A stretch of DNA of 39,858 nt from a virus. The stretch is from positions 1 to 39,858 of the IMG/VR virus record IMGVR_UViG_3300050821_011111; one strand, 5' to 3'. The position numbers and the translations under genes are program-made. Shown here piece after piece: positions 16,306 through 24,411 of the stretch (position 1 is the stretch's first letter; each line of letters starts with the position of its first letter). The notes under the pieces were generated by a model, which saw only the letters and a program-made list of their open reading frames with translations, had not been told where the DNA came from and did not search any database.

Positions 16306-16674
16306 ATGGCGATACCGAATCTAAAGCTCGATACCGATCCGACGACCGGGGAACACTTCAACCCTTTCCTAAAAGCTAAACTAGCCGCCGAAGCGAACGG
16401 AACGACGTCGAGTATCGAAACCGACTCCGATAAGGTCGAGCGGGCGAAAAAAGTCGCTAAGTCCGAACTTAAAAAGAAGAATCGGAAACGGAATAAGAAA
16501 GGGATCGTCGTCCCTTATAACGCGGCGCTCGAATCCGGGACCGTCTACGCGGTTACCGGGAGCCGGAGCGACCTAGACGGGAACTGGCTCGTCGTCGATA
16601 TGACCCATACTTTCGTTAAAGGCGCGGGAGCGACTTCGACGGTTAACCTGGAGCGGTGCATAACCGCGTTTTAA
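16306..16674 (+). CDS. Baseplate hub protein gpD-like, C-terminal part (split gene)
   Basis: The 122-residue protein carries what is normally the C-terminal segment of gpD: a basic helix ('VERAKKVAKSELKKKNRKRNKKG'), then beta-rich 'IVVPYNAALESGTVYAVTGSRSDLDGNWLVVDMTHTF' and 'TSTVNLERC'. In intact gpD proteins the pattern 'a.a.L..kn......l.gd..l..G..v.v.g.g..dG.y.v....h....g..t...l' occupies the last 100 residues. Residues 11-22 (DPTTGEHFNPFL) repeat the end of the upstream gene. It starts four bases after that gene's stop, probably by reinitiation. Confidence 0.75.
   Translation: MAIPNLKLDTDPTTGEHFNPFLKAKLAAEANGTTSSIETDSDKVERAKKVAKSELKKKNRKRNKKGIVVPYNAALESGTVYAVTGSRSDLDGNWLVVDMTHTFVKGAGATSTVNLERCITAF
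16336..16370 (+). repeat. 35-bp direct repeat, copy 2 (start of gpD C-part)
   Basis: It encodes DPTTGEHFNPFL in the frame of the second gpD part. Recombination with copy 1 would delete 106 bp and join the two parts into one continuous frame. Confidence 0.8.
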
Positions 16675-16676
16675 AT

Positions 16677-17315
16677 ATGATCGGACCTTCCTACGGCTCG
16701 AACGATTTTAATCAGACCTCGCTTAACCTCCTCCGGTCGGGGACGGTAATCGACCGGCAGTACGGGGTCGGCGGCCCCCAGGTCCGGGTCTCTTTTCCGG
16801 ACCGGGATATTACTTCGGACTGGATCCCGGTCGCCTCGTCGATGGCGGGAGGGGTAACGACCTACTCCTTACCCCGGATCGGGACGAACGTCCTCGTCGC
16901 CCATCTCGGTACCGGGATCGAGAAAGGGGTCGTTCTCGGGAGTAACCCGACGGAGAACGGGGGAGCGATCGGGCCGGGTTCGCCGAATAGCGTCGCGATG
17001 TTAGCGGACGACGGCTTCCAGGTCGAGTACAACCCCGATACCGGCGCGTTAAACGTTCTCGGGGCGAAAACGATTACCTTCGCCGCCGGGGGCGATACTC
17101 TCCTTTATAGCGAAGGGAATCTTACCGCGTCCGTCGGCGGGACGGCGAATATTACCGCCGGGACGGCGATCGTTAAAGCCGGGAATATTAAGCTCGACGG
17201 GAACGTCGTCGTTACCGGGACGCTCGAAGTCGACGGCTTTACGAGTTGTAAGGGCGGAGGAACGACGACTCCGCATATGACGAACGCCGACGGTCTCTCG
17301 ACGAACTCTTGCTAG
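16677..17315 (+). CDS. Baseplate spike protein gpV-like
   Basis: The 212-residue protein has an OB-fold N-terminal domain ('GTVIDRQYGVGGPQVRVSFPDRDITSDWIPV', 'LPRIGTNVLVAHL') followed by a beta-helical needle ('NLTASVGGTANITAGTAIVKAGNIKLDGNVVVTG') of short repeats, ending in 'TTTPHMTNADGLSTNSC'. This is the P2 gpV / Mu gp45 membrane-piercing spike. ATG 16677, two bases after the gpD stop, is preferred; an in-frame GTG at 16656 would overlap gpD. The terminal Cys/His could bind a metal at the tip, but this is not established from sequence. Confidence 0.88.
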   Translation: MIGPSYGSNDFNQTSLNLLRSGTVIDRQYGVGGPQVRVSFPDRDITSDWIPVASSMAGGVTTYSLPRIGTNVLVAHLGTGIEKGVVLGSNPTENGGAIGPGSPNSVAMLADDGFQVEYNPDTGALNVLGAKTITFAAGGDTLLYSEGNLTASVGGTANITAGTAIVKAGNIKLDGNVVVTGTLEVDGFTSCKGGGTTTPHMTNADGLSTNSC

Positions 17316-17323
17316 CGTAATTA
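17316..17323 (+). promoter_or_regulatory. CGTAATTA leader motif, 7 nt before gpU-like gene
   Basis: The motif fills almost the whole 15-nt gap between the gpV stop and the gpU start; no other signal fits there. Confidence 0.5.
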
Positions 17324-17330
17324 AAGTCGT

Positions 17331-18008
17331 ATGATGCTAGGATGTCTAGGCCCATTACCATTCGTTGCGGGTCGAGGCTCGCTCTTCTCTCCCCATTCTA
17401 TTAGCAAGGTCCGGAAGAATTCCTGGGCGCGGCATAAGATAATGAACTCGAACGACGTCCTAGAGGATACTGGGGTCGAGCCGATCGAATTATCGATCGA
17501 GATGTCGTTCTTCTCGCCGTGGACGTTTTCTCCGGCGGCCTCGTTACCGATGCTGGAAACGTTCGCCGAGTCGAAGTTACCGATGCCCTGCATCCTCGGG
17601 AATACGCCCCTAGGCCGGGGCCTACTTACGCTTTTTGTATGCGAATCGGTCGACGCCAAGATGGAGAAATGGTCGGGATCGAACCTAATCGTTATGACGG
17701 CGACGGTTAAACTAATCGAGTACGCCTTACCGCCGAGCCCGCTAATGAACTTTCTAAGTAACCCGCTCGGCGCTTTAACCGGAGCGGTTACCGGAGCCGT
17801 CTCCGGGGCGATTAGCTCGGTTAGCGGGGCGGTTAGCGGAGCGGCGGGAAACTTTATCTCTTCGATCGGTTTACCGGGACCGGTTGGAAGCGCGGCGGTA
17901 AGCGGTCTCGGACTCGGCTCGAACCCGAATATTCTCGCCGCCGGTCCCGCGACTTCCGCCCAGATCGCGGCGGCGAACGCCGCCGGACGAGCGGCGACCG
18001 GAGGATAA
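17331..18008 (+). CDS. Tail protein gpU-like with glycine/alanine-rich C-terminal extension
   Basis: Residues 1 to about 135 match P2 gpU: 'MLGCLGPLPF', a beta-sandwich with 'EPIELSIEMSFFSPWT', then 'LGNTPLGRGLLTLFVCESVDAK' and 'VTATVKLIEYA'-like end strand. P2 gpU acts in tail assembly. Residues about 140-225 are an unusual Gly/Ala/Ser-rich extension ('GALTGAVTGAVSGAISSV'). Two adjacent ATGs (17331, 17334) are possible. The first 30 codons use CCA, GCG-GGT and TCT-CCC forms unlike the rest, hinting at recombination. Confidence 0.8.
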   Translation: MMLGCLGPLPFVAGRGSLFSPHSISKVRKNSWARHKIMNSNDVLEDTGVEPIELSIEMSFFSPWTFSPAASLPMLETFAESKLPMPCILGNTPLGRGLLTLFVCESVDAKMEKWSGSNLIVMTATVKLIEYALPPSPLMNFLSNPLGALTGAVTGAVSGAISSVSGAVSGAAGNFISSIGLPGPVGSAAVSGLGLGSNPNILAAGPATSAQIAAANAAGRAATGG

Positions 18009-18011
18009 AGT

Positions 18012-18500
18012 ATGCCCTCGGCCCTAACCCTCTCTTCTTTCGTCGCTAAGGTCGGCGACCAGCTTTTCGATCTCGGGAGCGATTTCCAGTTCGACTTCGA
18101 GGTCGAAGCCGGAACGGTCGAGGAAGTCCTCCAGAACGTCTTTAATACCCTTAGTACCCGGCTCGGAACCCAGCGGCTACAGCGGACCTTTGGGCTCGAT
18201 ATGTCCTTTATCGATATGCCCGGAAATATCGCGACGCTTCAGGCCCAAGTCGCTATGCTCCGGGACGTTAGCTATTGGGAGCCCCGGGCGACCTTTAGTA
18301 AGATCTCTTTTACTCTCGACCCGGTCGAAGTCCTCGCCGGGGTTTACCGGCTTTACGCCGAGCTAACGATTAATCTCGATCCGGTTTACGCTCTCCAGCT
18401 TTTTAAACCTCCGGGCGAAGAGTTGACCTGGGTAATCGACGGGCCGATGGACGGGACGCCGAACGCCGCGACCGCGCAACTCGAAAACGTTACCCTTTAG
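18012..18500 (+). CDS. Baseplate wedge protein, GpW/gp25-like
   Basis: The 162-residue protein fits the gp25/GpW family: 'DFEVEAGTVEEVLQNVFNTLSTRLGTQRLQRTFGLDMSFID' at about 28-68 corresponds to the family pattern where a helix binds the sheath-initiating baseplate region and '..l.TP.GsR...p.fG'. The C-terminal strand contains 'WEPRATFSKISFTLDP'. It begins three bases after gpU and precedes baseplate J, the normal P2/T4 wedge order. Confidence 0.8.
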   Translation: MPSALTLSSFVAKVGDQLFDLGSDFQFDFEVEAGTVEEVLQNVFNTLSTRLGTQRLQRTFGLDMSFIDMPGNIATLQAQVAMLRDVSYWEPRATFSKISFTLDPVEVLAGVYRLYAELTINLDPVYALQLFKPPGEELTWVIDGPMDGTPNAATAQLENVTL

Positions 18501-18504
18501 AGCG

Positions 18505-18512
18505 CGTAGTTA
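18505..18512 (+). promoter_or_regulatory. CGTAGTTA leader motif, 11 nt before baseplate J
   Basis: The motif is in the 23-nt gap between gp25-like and J genes; spacer ACGGGCGAGAT. Confidence 0.55.
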
Positions 18513-18523
18513 ACGGGCGAGAT

Positions 18524-19732
18524 ATGGCTAGTCCTCCTTCGCCCTTCGATAACCTGCCCGAGATCTCCTTCGCGCAAATCGACGTTACCGCGCTCCAGGA
18601 AGCGATTATTACCGGCTTCCTCTCGGCTTGGGAAGCGGATACGGGCGAATCGCTTACCCTTCTTCCCTCGGACCGGCGCTACAATTTTCTAAGCTCGGCG
18701 ACCGCCTGGTTAATAGGGGCGTACGCGACGCTCGATACGAGTGCGAAGCAAAACCTTATCCCCTTCGCGACCGGCGGCTTTCTCGACAATATCGGGGCCT
18801 TCTTCGATATAGGGGCTTTTAGCGGAACGCAATCCCGGGGGAAACGGTTACCCGCTTCTCCCGCCGTTACCGAACTCGCCTTCTCCCTTACGGGCCCGGT
18901 CGCTTCGGCCTCGATTATCCCGAAGGGAACCCAGGTCGCTTCCGCTTCGACCGGTTACATATTTAGTACAGATCAAGATCTAACGATCCTCTCCGGCCTT
19001 CTCGCGGGATACGTTTCGGCGACCTGCACCGTTACCGGAGCCGGAGCGAACGATCTCGGGGACGTCTCGACGCTTGTAAACTGGAGTGGTGCGTTCGTAA
19101 TCTCGGCGCTTAATACGTCTCCGACCCAGGGCGGCGCGGACGTCCAGAACGACGAAGATTTCCGGCTCCAGCTTTATAGCGCCTCCGACTCCTACAGCAA
19201 TGCAGGATCGTACGGGGCTTATGAATTTTTCGCCCGGAAGGCGAGCCCGGCGATCGCCGACGTCTCGGTCGCCGGTCCGGAGGACATAGGGAGTCCGGGC
19301 GACGTTCTCGTTACCGTTCTCCTACAAAACGGGGAGTTCCCGGACGCGCCCTTTTGCGAGCTAGTCGCGGACGCGATTAACCCGGAGAATATCCGGGATC
19401 TCTGCGCAAACGTCTCGGTCGCTCCTCCGTCGGGAATCCCCTACACGGTCCAAGTCCGCTACTGGGTCGATTCGAGCCAGGTTAATAACGTTCTCGGCGT
19501 CCAGACCAACGTCAACGCGGCCTTAAATAGCTGGGTAACGGGGAATAGTCTCGCGCTCGGCGGCGCGATTAATCCGTCGACCCTCGCGACGGCGGTAATG
19601 GAGGCCGGGGCTTCTTACGTTCTCGTCGACTCTCCGGCGGCCCGGATCGGGTTAAGTAAATGGCAGGTCGGGGTTATTACCGACGACCCGATCGCCATCT
19701 ATCAAGGAGTCGAGGACGATCTTCCGGTTTAA
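18524..19732 (+). CDS. Baseplate assembly protein J (P2 gpJ-like)
   Basis: The 402-residue wedge protein has the baseplate J pattern. Residues 1-115 are helical ('FLSAWEADTGESLTLLPSDRRYNFLSS'), followed by a beta insertion containing 'SASIIPKGTQVAS' and the conserved 'SPTQGGADVQNDEDFRLQL' at about 200-222. The C-terminal part has 'VRYWVD' and 'VNAALNSWV..'. It contacts gp25-like and I proteins to connect hub and fibres. Only one CTG leucine codon was noticed, showing the codon bias of the window. Confidence 0.9.
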   Translation: MASPPSPFDNLPEISFAQIDVTALQEAIITGFLSAWEADTGESLTLLPSDRRYNFLSSATAWLIGAYATLDTSAKQNLIPFATGGFLDNIGAFFDIGAFSGTQSRGKRLPASPAVTELAFSLTGPVASASIIPKGTQVASASTGYIFSTDQDLTILSGLLAGYVSATCTVTGAGANDLGDVSTLVNWSGAFVISALNTSPTQGGADVQNDEDFRLQLYSASDSYSNAGSYGAYEFFARKASPAIADVSVAGPEDIGSPGDVLVTVLLQNGEFPDAPFCELVADAINPENIRDLCANVSVAPPSGIPYTVQVRYWVDSSQVNNVLGVQTNVNAALNSWVTGNSLALGGAINPSTLATAVMEAGASYVLVDSPAARIGLSKWQVGVITDDPIAIYQGVEDDLPV

Positions 19733-19735
19733 CGA

Positions 19736-22231
19736 ATGGCGACCTACTATGTAACGCCGAGCGGTGCGGGGACCGGTAACGGTTCGTTCGGGAACGAGTG
19801 GAGCCTCGGGTATTTTAACGTTACCGATCGACCGACCGGCGGCGATACGGTCGTCTTTACCGGGACCTTTACCGCGACCGTAACTCCGGCGACCTCGGGG
19901 ACCGGGAACGGGGACGGACGGTTAACGCTCGATTTTACGCGGGCGACGCTCGACGATAACTCGTCCGACGCGACCGGGCTCCGCTTCTACTACAATCAGG
20001 CCTTCGTTACCGTCCTCGGCGGCGCGTTCGGGACGACGCTCGGGAACGCCGGAGGGTTCGGGGTAATGTTCGGGAATAGCGCGACCTACGAGGCCCACGA
20101 TATAACGTTGGATGGTTTTACCCACGCGGGGGACGAAACGATCGGGATGCTCGTCGGCGTCTATTTACCGTACGTCTCGAATCTCGTTATCTCGAACTGG
20201 CATCTCGACAATTGTAACGGGATCGTTTTAGGGCATTCCGGCTCGAATCTTAACCACGACATTCTCATCTCGAACTGTTATGTCCGGACGAGTATTAATA
20301 CACTCTACCAGACGGACATTATCCAGATCGCCGACGCCTGGAACGTGACGATCGAGGGCTGCTACCTCTGCAATCGGGCTCCCGCCGACCAGAATAACCC
20401 GTCCGACGATAAGCGGCATAACGACATTATCCAGTTTACTTCGACCGGAAACGGTAACCCTTACAATCTCGTTATCCGCTGGAATTGGATCGAGTGCTCG
20501 GCGGAGAGCGGGGACGGCTCGTCGAGCTGGATGATACTACAGGCGATGAACGGGGGGCCGAACGGGGAACCGGCGTTGCTATGTTACGGGAACGTTTTCG
20601 TCGGGACCGGGACCGACGGGAACCAGGGGATTAACGTCGGCCAAGGGTTCGAGAACGTCGGCGGGAATTATTATTTTATCGGGAATACGGTAATCCGGCA
20701 TCTCATCCCGTATTATTTCCCGATCGCTTTCGCCGGGAACGCCGGGAACGTCGGTAATACCGCGCCCGCCGGGGCCGACGATACCCTATCCGGAATCTCG
20801 GCGACTTTTATCGTTACGACGACGCCCGGTAATCTCCTTTCCCTCTCGATCGTTTCGGATAACGACGCGAGCGGGACGGCGATAATGGGGCTTTACGCCG
20901 ATACGAGCGGGGTCTCCGGCGTTCCAGGACATCCCGGCGCTCTTATCGCGAGTAGCGCGGTCGGGCCTTTACTCGGGGGTAACGAGACCGTTAATACCTT
21001 CGCCGTTCCGAACGGGCCGGTCGTCCCTCCCGGAAACTATTGGGTCGCGGTTGCGAGCGATACCCCGTTCGACGTTCTCTTCCATTACGGCGGCTCGACC
21101 GATACCTACGTTAATACGGCGTTCGCTTGGACGGGAACGCTCCCGCCGACCTACCCTTCCGGATCGTACAATAACCACGACTATACGGCCTGGGCGACGT
21201 TCTCCGTCTCTCCTTCGACCGGTAATCTCGATTCGAGAAACAACGTCGGAACGGCAGACCAACCCGACTTCGATAATACCGCCGGGGCCTTTTTCGTTAG
21301 TAACTCGATGGTTCCGATTGCGGCGGACTACAACTATTTCGTTTCCGTAAAGGGAGTGACGAACGCCGATACCGGCCCGCACGGGAGCCTTACCGCCGAC
21401 CCGAAGTTTACCGACTATACGAATAACGATTTTAGTTTTACGGAAGCCTCGCCTTTACGGGGAGCCGGAGATCCGTCCGTCGCTTTAATCGATTCGGCGA
21501 TGGGGTTCGGGATCGCGCCGGGGTCGACCTGGCCCGGGCCGACGCTCGTCCCTCGGAATCCGTACTGGAGTATAGGAGCGTACGAAGTCCCGCCGCTCCT
21601 TATCCCGACCCTCGTCGAAGCTCCGGCCTTTAAGCGAGCGCCCGCTTCCCTCGTCCAGCGGACGACCAGCTTTCTCCAGTATCTCTCTCCGGCGCTCCGG
21701 AAGGATAAGTTCTTCGTCGCCCTCGCCGAAGCGCTCGACCCGGTCCTCGCCGAATATCTCGCCAAGATCCCGGTCAATATCCTTATTTCCCGGATCGGCG
21801 GACAACCCGAAAACGTCCTCGATTTCCTCGCCGTCTACCACTTCGGGGTCGATACCTACGATCTAAATCTCTCTTATTCGCAAAAGCTCGCCTTAGTCCA
21901 AGGGGCGATCCGGAACAAGGTCAATAAAGGTACCCGGGCCGCGATTAAAGACGTCGTTGCCGTTACCTTTAACTATTGCGATATTGTCGAATGGTGGCAG
22001 GAGAATCCTCCGGCTCCTCACGACACTTTCAAGGTCGTAATAAACGACCCGCTCGTCGATCCGGTAAAGGTCGAGAAGATGGTCCGGACGATCTTAAAAC
22101 TGAAGAACGTCCGGAGTTTCTTCGCGGGGATCTTTTCCTACCTCTCGGTCCCGCCCGGGACCGTCTACGTCGTAGGGGCCGTCGATCTTTACGACTACGA
22201 CGTTCTCCCGTACGCGCCCCGCTACCTCTAA
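19736..22231 (+). CDS. Right-handed beta-helix protein fused to P2 gpI-like baseplate domain
   Basis: The 831-residue protein has an unusual order. Residues 1 to about 340 begin 'YYVTPSGAGTGNG' and continue as pectate-lyase-like beta-helix coils ('VSNLVISNWHLDNCNGIVL', 'NHDILISNCYVRTS', 'NVTIEGCYLCN'). Residues about 340-495 are a beta-sandwich insertion resembling a carbohydrate-binding fold. The helix resumes to about 615, ending 'YWSIGAYEVP'. Residues about 620-831 are P2 gpI ('FKRAPASLVQRTTSFLQYLSPALRKDKF' through 'LLIGAIRNK'-type helix, 'VNKGTRAAIKDVV', 'VEKMVRTILKLKNVRS'). P2 gpI is normally short and only links the baseplate to the fibre. Confidence 0.85.
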   Translation: MATYYVTPSGAGTGNGSFGNEWSLGYFNVTDRPTGGDTVVFTGTFTATVTPATSGTGNGDGRLTLDFTRATLDDNSSDATGLRFYYNQAFVTVLGGAFGTTLGNAGGFGVMFGNSATYEAHDITLDGFTHAGDETIGMLVGVYLPYVSNLVISNWHLDNCNGIVLGHSGSNLNHDILISNCYVRTSINTLYQTDIIQIADAWNVTIEGCYLCNRAPADQNNPSDDKRHNDIIQFTSTGNGNPYNLVIRWNWIECSAESGDGSSSWMILQAMNGGPNGEPALLCYGNVFVGTGTDGNQGINVGQGFENVGGNYYFIGNTVIRHLIPYYFPIAFAGNAGNVGNTAPAGADDTLSGISATFIVTTTPGNLLSLSIVSDNDASGTAIMGLYADTSGVSGVPGHPGALIASSAVGPLLGGNETVNTFAVPNGPVVPPGNYWVAVASDTPFDVLFHYGGSTDTYVNTAFAWTGTLPPTYPSGSYNNHDYTAWATFSVSPSTGNLDSRNNVGTADQPDFDNTAGAFFVSNSMVPIAADYNYFVSVKGVTNADTGPHGSLTADPKFTDYTNNDFSFTEASPLRGAGDPSVALIDSAMGFGIAPGSTWPGPTLVPRNPYWSIGAYEVPPLLIPTLVEAPAFKRAPASLVQRTTSFLQYLSPALRKDKFFVALAEALDPVLAEYLAKIPVNILISRIGGQPENVLDFLAVYHFGVDTYDLNLSYSQKLALVQGAIRNKVNKGTRAAIKDVVAVTFNYCDIVEWWQENPPAPHDTFKVVINDPLVDPVKVEKMVRTILKLKNVRSFFAGIFSYLSVPPGTVYVVGAVDLYDYDVLPYAPRYL

Positions 22232-22241
22232 AGACGCGAAG

Positions 22242-22249
22242 CGTAGTTA
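22242..22249 (+). promoter_or_regulatory. CGTAGTTA leader motif, 9 nt before first tail fibre
   Basis: The motif lies in the 27-nt gap before the fibre cluster; spacer GCGAACGAG. Confidence 0.55.
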
Positions 22250-22258
22250 GCGAACGAG

Positions 22259-23773
22259 ATGCCTCTTTCGCCGATCGTTCTAACTAACGCCGCGCTCTCG
22301 GCGATTAACACTATTCTCGGGAGCGGCGGTACGCTCGCCTTCTCGAAGGTAATGGCGGGAAACGGTTTCGCTACCGGAGCCGACGTCCCGGCGAATTTCG
22401 TCGAGCTTAAAAGCCCGGTAATGGAGGCCAACCCGACCTCGATAAATATCGCCACCCTTTATCAGACGACAATTCGCGCTGACTTGAATTCGGCGAACGC
22501 CCCGTACGCCTTTAAGATTAATGAGCTGGGGGTTTTCTACTCGCTAAACGGGGGGACGGATTTTCTCTTCGGTTATTCGAGTACGAGCGCCGACGACGGC
22601 GATACCTTATCTCCGCCGGTTAGCGGGGCGAGCGCGATAATTAAGGACTACGTTCTTCCGGTCGTCTACGCGAGGGACGTCCCGGTCGGAACGACGGTTA
22701 CCTTTACCCCGACCGTCGACCTCCATTCCGTCCGGCATCTTTCAAGTGGGGTCGATCCGATCCCGAACGCGACGAGTAATATCGGGGGACTCTGCCCCCG
22801 GACGCCGGGCGATACGACCCGGGTTTTACTCGGGGGCCCGACCGCGAGCTTCGGTACGCTTCCTCCGCACGCCCCCTCCCATCTCGATAACGGGTCCGAT
22901 CCGCTACCGGTCGCGACGACGACCCGGACCGGCGCGTTAACGAAACTTTCCGGCGACGCGAACTCTTACCTAAACGGGGTTGGAGCCTGGGCGGCGGGAG
23001 TCGCTCCGGGGATCGTTCTCGATTTCGCCGGAGGAACCGCTCCCGTAGGTTTTTTAATTTGCGATGGGCAAAGTTATTCGACGACAAACTACGCCGCTCT
23101 TTTCGCCGTAATCGGGTACACCTATGGAGGGTCGGGTGCGAGTTTCCAAGTCCCCGATTGCCGAGGTCGTACGACGGTCGGAGCGGGAATCGGAGCCGGT
23201 CTAACGACCCGGCCTTTAGCCTCGAAGTTCGGCGAGGAAACCCATACCCTTAGTACCGCCGAGATCCCGAATCATAACCACCCGCTCAGCGATCCGGGCC
23301 ACGCCCACTCGGTCGCGGACGGCGGTCACTCGCACGGCGTTAGCCAGAGCCCCCACGCTCACGGGGTAAGCGACCCAACTCACGCCCACTCGGTCCTCGA
23401 TAACGGGCATAACCATCTGGCCTTTTTTAGCACGAACTCGGACGGAGGGATTCCGCCTCAAGCGGGCAGGGATAGCATTCCGCCCTATGGGAGCGCCGGA
23501 GCCCACTCCGACTACGGGGTCGTCTACGGGACGACCAATGTCTGGTGGTTGGACGCCTATACTTCGACGAGCCGGACCGGGATCGGGATCTACGGGGCGG
23601 CGACTGGAATTGGAATTTTTGGAGCGAACGCGAACATCGGGATTAACGGCTCGGGCGCGGGGATCGGAATCTACGGTTCGGGAACCGGGATAAGTATCGC
23701 GGCGACGGGAGGGGGAGCGGCCCATAACAACTGCCAGCCTAGCATCGCGCTCAATAAGGTTATCAAATACTAG
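22259..23773 (+). CDS. Tail fibre with P2 gpH-like N-terminus, collar domain and histidine-rich region
   Basis: The 504-residue protein starts with a baseplate-attachment domain like P2-type fibre proteins ('VLTNAALSAINTIL', 'FSKVMAGNGFATGADVP'). Residues about 247-310 form a phage collar domain ('GFLICDGQSYSTTNYAALFAVIG', 'FQVPDCRGRTTVGAG'). Residues about 336-388 hold many HxH motifs (HNH, HAH, HSH), which in trimeric fibres coordinate metal ions. Residues about 439-485 are hexapeptide-like repeats (GIGIYG, GIGIFG, IGINGSG). It is the first of three fibre genes; the C-terminal region probably contacts the receptor. Confidence 0.8.
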   Translation: MPLSPIVLTNAALSAINTILGSGGTLAFSKVMAGNGFATGADVPANFVELKSPVMEANPTSINIATLYQTTIRADLNSANAPYAFKINELGVFYSLNGGTDFLFGYSSTSADDGDTLSPPVSGASAIIKDYVLPVVYARDVPVGTTVTFTPTVDLHSVRHLSSGVDPIPNATSNIGGLCPRTPGDTTRVLLGGPTASFGTLPPHAPSHLDNGSDPLPVATTTRTGALTKLSGDANSYLNGVGAWAAGVAPGIVLDFAGGTAPVGFLICDGQSYSTTNYAALFAVIGYTYGGSGASFQVPDCRGRTTVGAGIGAGLTTRPLASKFGEETHTLSTAEIPNHNHPLSDPGHAHSVADGGHSHGVSQSPHAHGVSDPTHAHSVLDNGHNHLAFFSTNSDGGIPPQAGRDSIPPYGSAGAHSDYGVVYGTTNVWWLDAYTSTSRTGIGIYGAATGIGIFGANANIGINGSGAGIGIYGSGTGISIAATGGGAAHNNCQPSIALNKVIKY

Positions 23774-23998
23774 ATGGCTATACATTATAAAATCGATCTC
23801 CTAAACGACGAAGCGCTACAGACCTTCGAAGTAAAAGTCGGAGACGTCTTAACGCTCGACGTCCCTTCGGGAGACGGCGGTTTTACTTCGGGCTATCACG
23901 AGGTCCTCGCGATCGAGAAGGACGATCTCGGGATCTACGACGGAGCCCATTATACCCGGGTTACGCTAACCTTAAAGGAGACGACGGCTCCGGAGTAA
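23774..23998 (+). CDS. Small hypothetical protein in fibre cluster
   Basis: The 74-residue protein begins at the ATG immediately following the fibre TAG. It is beta-rich with 'FEVKVGDVLTLDVPSGDGGFTSGYHEVLAIEKDDL', suggesting a small beta-barrel. No cysteine or catalytic pattern is visible. Its tight coupling to the fibre suggests a chaperone or accessory subunit, but this is inference. Confidence 0.6.
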   Translation: MAIHYKIDLLNDEALQTFEVKVGDVLTLDVPSGDGGFTSGYHEVLAIEKDDLGIYDGAHYTRVTLTLKETTAPE

Positions 23999-24005
23999 AG
24001 GCGAG

Positions 24006-24395
24006 ATGGCTACGATTAATTATCCAATCGTCGTCGAGGCGAACCGGGATTTTTATCTCCCGGTAAATCTTACGTCGTCGCTCGGTAACCCAGCGAATTT
24101 GAGTTCTTACCTCTGCATGATGACGGTCAAGAAGGCGGTAACCGATACCGACGCGAACGCCCTTTATAAGTCGGCCCCCTGGAGCCAGAATTTACCCTTC
24201 GGCTCGTTTACTTTTAAAATTTCCCGAACGCAAAATAAGGGCTGGTACCTAATGCCGCCGAGCGGTTCGGGCCCGATTTCGACGACGATCGTTTACGACG
24301 TTTCGGTCCAGGACGCCGCCGCCGTCCCGAATTGGACGACGTTAATGACGGGGCCGGTTTCCGTCGTCGCGGTCGTTACCCAATCTATTCCCTAA
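24006..24395 (+). CDS. Fibre-associated beta-sandwich protein (paralogue A)
   Basis: The 129-residue protein has an 'ANRDFYLPVNLTSSLGNPANLSSYLCMMTVKKAV' N-terminus like the Ig-like N-domain of BppU-type receptor-binding adaptors ('d.t..v.f...d..g...Dls'). The end 'MTGPVSVVAVVTQS' matches the end of the gene at 25787 ('VAGPLLVNDSP'), and both lie directly before a collagen-containing fibre. It starts 7 nt after the upstream stop. The shared arrangement suggests each serves its neighbouring fibre; the function is inferred. Confidence 0.6.
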   Translation: MATINYPIVVEANRDFYLPVNLTSSLGNPANLSSYLCMMTVKKAVTDTDANALYKSAPWSQNLPFGSFTFKISRTQNKGWYLMPPSGSGPISTTIVYDVSVQDAAAVPNWTTLMTGPVSVVAVVTQSIP

Positions 24396-24411
24396 AAATC
24401 CTCTTTATCCT

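Noticed and set aside
23266-23420. CRISPR-like short repeats in the fibre gene
   Set aside because: The repeats are imperfect, in frame, and encode histidine-rich protein segments; there are no regular spacers.
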